A program made the position numbers and the translations under genes. A model generated the notes under the pieces. That model worked only from the letters and a program-made list of their open reading frames with translations. It had not been told where the DNA came from and did not search any database. A DNA stretch of 64,000 bases from CBDDFQ01 sp965227035. Its GTDB lineage: Bacteria; Pseudomonadota; Gammaproteobacteria; Burkholderiales; Burkholderiaceae_C. Positions 61,652-64,000 of this stretch are shown one piece after another (position 1 is the stretch's first letter; the number at the start of each line of letters is the position of its first letter). Where the stretch lies: NCBI GenBank assembly GCA_965227035.1, contig OZ245724.1, forward strand, positions 868,001 through 932,000. The letters run 5' to 3'.

Positions 61652-62635
61652 ATGAAAAAACGTTTGAAATTCGACGAGGCGCGTGCCGTCGCCGTCGATT
61701 TTTTGCTACGGCAATCGATGAATGAAGAGCACGCAGGAATGGTCGCAGACCACTTGATCTACGCCACGCTCGCCGGTCATAACTTCGCAGGATTCTCCCG
61801 ACTATTGCCGTTAGCGGAAAGACTTCGGCAGCACGGTACCGGAGGCACTATCAAGGTGGTCCGCGAGACAGAAAAATCCGCCATGATCGACGGCGCTGGA
61901 GTCAATGGATATGTGACTTCGGTCATCGCGATGGACAAGGCAATTTCGATCGCTAAAAAGCAGGGCATAGGTATTGTCGGCCTGCACAACAGCTGGTTCT
62001 CCGGGATGCTTCGCTACTACGTCGAGCGCGCAGCCGACGCGGGTCTGGTCGGCATTCACGCGGCAAACTCCACCGCGCGGGTCGCGCCGCATGGCGGCAT
62101 CGATCGTCTGCTGGGCACCAATCCAATGTCGTTCGCGTTTCCCGCCAACGACCTTCCGGTCGTCATCGATTTCGCGACTGCCTCGATGATGTGGGGCGAC
62201 GTGATCTATCACGACCAGTTGGGCAAGTCACTTCCTGAAGGACGAGCGGTCGGGGTCGACGGTCATCCCACCACGAACCCGATGGAGGCGCTAGCCGGCG
62301 CAATTTTGCCGTGGGGCGGACCACGTGGCTCGGCGGTGTCGGTATTGGTTCAGGCGCTGGGAATTCTTGGCGGCAGCGACCCTATCGTCGGCGAGTCCGG
62401 GAAATGGGGTTACCTATTCCTGGCGATCGATCCGGAGCTGCTCATGCCTCTGGATGTGTTCAAGCAACGCATGTCGACAATGCGCGACAGCATCGAAGGA
62501 TCGCGACCCACACCTAACGGCGATCCTGTGCGTATTCCAGGCAGCTCGAGCCAACGAAACCTCATCGAGGGGCGAGCCAGAGGCTGGATCGAAGTCGATG
62601 ACGAAATTTACGACGCCTTGGTTCGTCGAGACTGA
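61652..62635 (+). CDS. Ldh/malate dehydrogenase (LDH2) family oxidoreductase lacking canonical catalytic residues
   Basis: 327 residues; AAGGAGA upstream of the ATG. The LDH2/MDH-type fold is clear: DRLLGTNPMSFAFPANDLPV and WGGPRGSAVSVLVQALGILGG. In this family a SHGxxR loop supplies Ser-His (S43, H44 in YiaK/DpkA numbering) and H116 is also in the active site. Here the loop reads GHNFAGFSR, with F45 and A46 in place of Ser and His; R50 is kept. The second site NSWFSG has F116 where His is usual. The protein may have a different chemistry, another proton donor, or be non-catalytic. Downstream CMD gene starts within its stop (TGATG). Confidence 0.83.
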   Translation: MKKRLKFDEARAVAVDFLLRQSMNEEHAGMVADHLIYATLAGHNFAGFSRLLPLAERLRQHGTGGTIKVVRETEKSAMIDGAGVNGYVTSVIAMDKAISIAKKQGIGIVGLHNSWFSGMLRYYVERAADAGLVGIHAANSTARVAPHGGIDRLLGTNPMSFAFPANDLPVVIDFATASMMWGDVIYHDQLGKSLPEGRAVGVDGHPTTNPMEALAGAILPWGGPRGSAVSVLVQALGILGGSDPIVGESGKWGYLFLAIDPELLMPLDVFKQRMSTMRDSIEGSRPTPNGDPVRIPGSSSQRNLIEGRARGWIEVDDEIYDALVRRD

Positions 62636-63198
62636 TGCCGCGTATACGTTTGCCCTCGCAAGAGGAAATGACTCCTGAACAGGCACTGGTTTGCGGCGAA
62701 GTAATCTCCGGCGTTCGCGGCAAGGTGCCCGCACCGATGATTGCCTGGTTGAAAAATCCAGAGCTTGCCAGACGCGGGCAGCTCCTAGGCGAGCTGCTTC
62801 GATTCAACACTTCTATCGATCCGCACCTGTCGGAAATGGCCATACTGATCTGCGGCCGCCATTGGACTTCCCATCACGAATGGACTGCTCACAAGAAGTT
62901 GGCGATCAAAGCGGGCCTGGACAGCGAGATCATCGAAGCAATTGCAGCACGCCGCACACCGATTTTTCCCGACGAGAAGCATCGATGCGTTTACGAGCTG
63001 TCTATCCAGCTGTTGACGACCTCCCGTGTGGCTGCCGGCTTGTATAAATCGTGTGTTGAAACGCTTGGAGAAATCGGAGTTGTGGAATTGGTTGGCATTC
63101 TTGGGTACTACTGCATGGTGTCTCTGACCCTCAACGCATTCGAGCTTGGCCTTCCCGAGAATTACGCGCGTGAACTGCACGATCCAGCGTCTGGTTGA
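62635..63198 (+). CDS. Carboxymuconolactone decarboxylase family protein
   Basis: 187 residues. The CMD fold is shown by HLSEMAILICGRHWTSHHEWTA HKKLAIKAGL, in which the usual CxxC of AhpD peroxidases is missing and HEW..H is present. The ATG shares one base with the Ldh-family stop (TGATG), so coupling is likely. Members of this group act in aromatic acid breakdown (4-carboxymuconolactone decarboxylase itself) or as uncharacterised hydrolases. The missing Cys pair excludes a thiol peroxidase. The exact reaction is unknown, but it fits the catabolic operon. Confidence 0.84.
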   Translation: MPRIRLPSQEEMTPEQALVCGEVISGVRGKVPAPMIAWLKNPELARRGQLLGELLRFNTSIDPHLSEMAILICGRHWTSHHEWTAHKKLAIKAGLDSEIIEAIAARRTPIFPDEKHRCVYELSIQLLTTSRVAAGLYKSCVETLGEIGVVELVGILGYYCMVSLTLNAFELGLPENYARELHDPASG

Positions 63199-63215
63199 AC
63201 GCGTCGAGATTCAAC

Positions 63216-64000
63216 ATGCAAGAGCTTGAAGAGGCCATCGAGCCCGAGCTACCAGTCATCGACGCGCATCATCATCTGTACGACCGACCGAACAATCGTT
63301 ACCTGCTACCCGACCTGTTGAACGACGTGGTTCGAAGTGGGCACGACATACGCGCGACTGTGTTCGTTCAGGCGCGATCCATGTTTCGCGAAGACGGTCC
63401 TGTGTCGCTCAGATCGTTAGGAGAGACCGAGTTCGCTCGGGACATGGCCGTTCGTTGCCGTGACGATCGAGCCGGCAAATGCAGCACTCTTGCGTGCGCC
63501 GCCATCGTCGGAGAAGTCGATTTGAGCTTGGGCGAGGCGGCATCCGCCGTGTTGCAGGAGCACATCACAAGTGGCGGCGGCTACTTCCGCGGCGTCAGGC
63601 AAATTGCCGCGTGGGACGAGGACCGCTCGCTGCTGAACACGGCTTACCCGACGACCGAAGACATGCTGGGTTCATCGGACTTTCGCGAGGGCTTCGCTCA
63701 ACTCGCGCCGCTCGACTTGAGCTTCGACGCCTGGATCTACTACCCGCAGATTCCGAAACTGATCTCGCTAGCGCGAGATTTCCCCGAGACTCGAATCGTC
63801 GTAAATCACTGTGGAGGAATTGTCCGAGCCGGACGCTTTGCAGCGCTCGGTTCCGATGTCTACATTCATTGGGCTGCGGCGCTAGTGGAGCTAGCCTCGT
63901 GCCCCAACGTGATGATCAAGTTGAGCGGGTTAGGAATGCCTCTATCCAGTTTCGGATTCGACGAGTCGACCAATCCTGCGACCTCGGAGCAGTTGTCGAT
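63216..64000 (+). CDS. Amidohydrolase 2 family metal-dependent hydrolase, 5' part
   Basis: The first 261 codons are present and the gene continues past the window end. The ATG at 63216 is 18 bases after the CMD stop. The metal-binding opening VIDAHHHLYDRP, FVQARS, GVRQIAAWD and VVNHCGG are hallmarks of the amidohydrolase 2 group that includes lactonases and decarboxylases (for example LigI-like 2-pyrone-4,6-dicarboxylate hydrolase). It may open a lactone or hydrolyse a ring-cleavage product in the operon; the substrate is not determined. The rest of the gene is outside the window. Confidence 0.87.
   Translation, partial: MQELEEAIEPELPVIDAHHHLYDRPNNRYLLPDLLNDVVRSGHDIRATVFVQARSMFREDGPVSLRSLGETEFARDMAVRCRDDRAGKCSTLACAAIVGEVDLSLGEAASAVLQEHITSGGGYFRGVRQIAAWDEDRSLLNTAYPTTEDMLGSSDFREGFAQLAPLDLSFDAWIYYPQIPKLISLARDFPETRIVVNHCGGIVRAGRFAALGSDVYIHWAAALVELASCPNVMIKLSGLGMPLSSFGFDESTNPATSEQLS

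Noticed and set aside
62635..63198. AhpD-type peroxidase
   Set aside because: The CxxC pair of AhpD is absent; HEW..H places it with non-thiol CMD proteins.

Overview
The window is a chromosome segment of a Betaproteobacterium, most likely order Burkholderiales. This rests on the gene order lpxH-ppiB-ppi-TPR-cysS-alkA-accA-tilS-lysC-tRNA-Ser, the joined riboflavin/nusB/tol block, two Bug-type tripartite tricarboxylate receptors, and a degenerate-RibA type ribBA gene. Species cannot be fixed from the sequence. No rRNA, insertion sequence, prophage, CRISPR array or replication origin was seen.

Layout. 1-5.3 kb: the 5' end of gluQ, a FAD oxidoreductase, a LysR regulator divergent from a pirin-DoxX-pirin set, and trhO. 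5.4-8.9 kb: dnaE. 8.9-31.5 kb: about 22 kb read entirely on the minus strand. In order of transcription it holds a lytic transglycosylase, glyA, nrdR, the minor-pilin set pilE-fimT-pilV-pilW-pilX-pilY1, a TonB-like gene, ribD-ribE-ribBA-ribH-nusB, an aminotransferase, ybgC and tolQRA. Many start and stop codons overlap as ATGA, so translational coupling is likely. 32-47.8 kb: a large AsmA/DUF748 protein, a DUF349 protein, mtfA-lpxH, two cyclophilins, a TPR lipid- or envelope-associated protein, cysS, a 3-methyladenine glycosylase, accA, tilS and lysC, then tRNA-Ser(GCU) with a terminator. 48.3-64 kb: an accessory, probably catabolic region. It contains an ABC-type binding protein, a Rieske oxygenase, two Bug receptors, three LysR/AraC regulator-controlled units, an exported double-ABM protein, an orphan molybdopterin dehydrogenase subunit, and a flavin monooxygenase-SDR-Ldh-CMD-amidohydrolase operon that runs off the window.

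How the parts fit. The pil genes supply the minor pilins and the adhesin/tip protein of a type IV pilus. The rib genes make FMN and FAD, which the flavoenzymes use. TolQRA and YbgC serve envelope constriction at division, but tolB and pal are not next to them. The last 16 kb looks like uptake and oxidation of one or more small aromatic or cyclic acids.

Most notable: a 2563-residue PilY1 in which two long repeat arrays (33 heptads, then about 34 Cys-paired 29-residue units) are inserted inside the N-terminal VWA-like region; an Ldh-family dehydrogenase lacking the family's catalytic Ser-His and second His; a possible small structured RNA or attenuator in front of cysS; and a strongly folded glyA leader.
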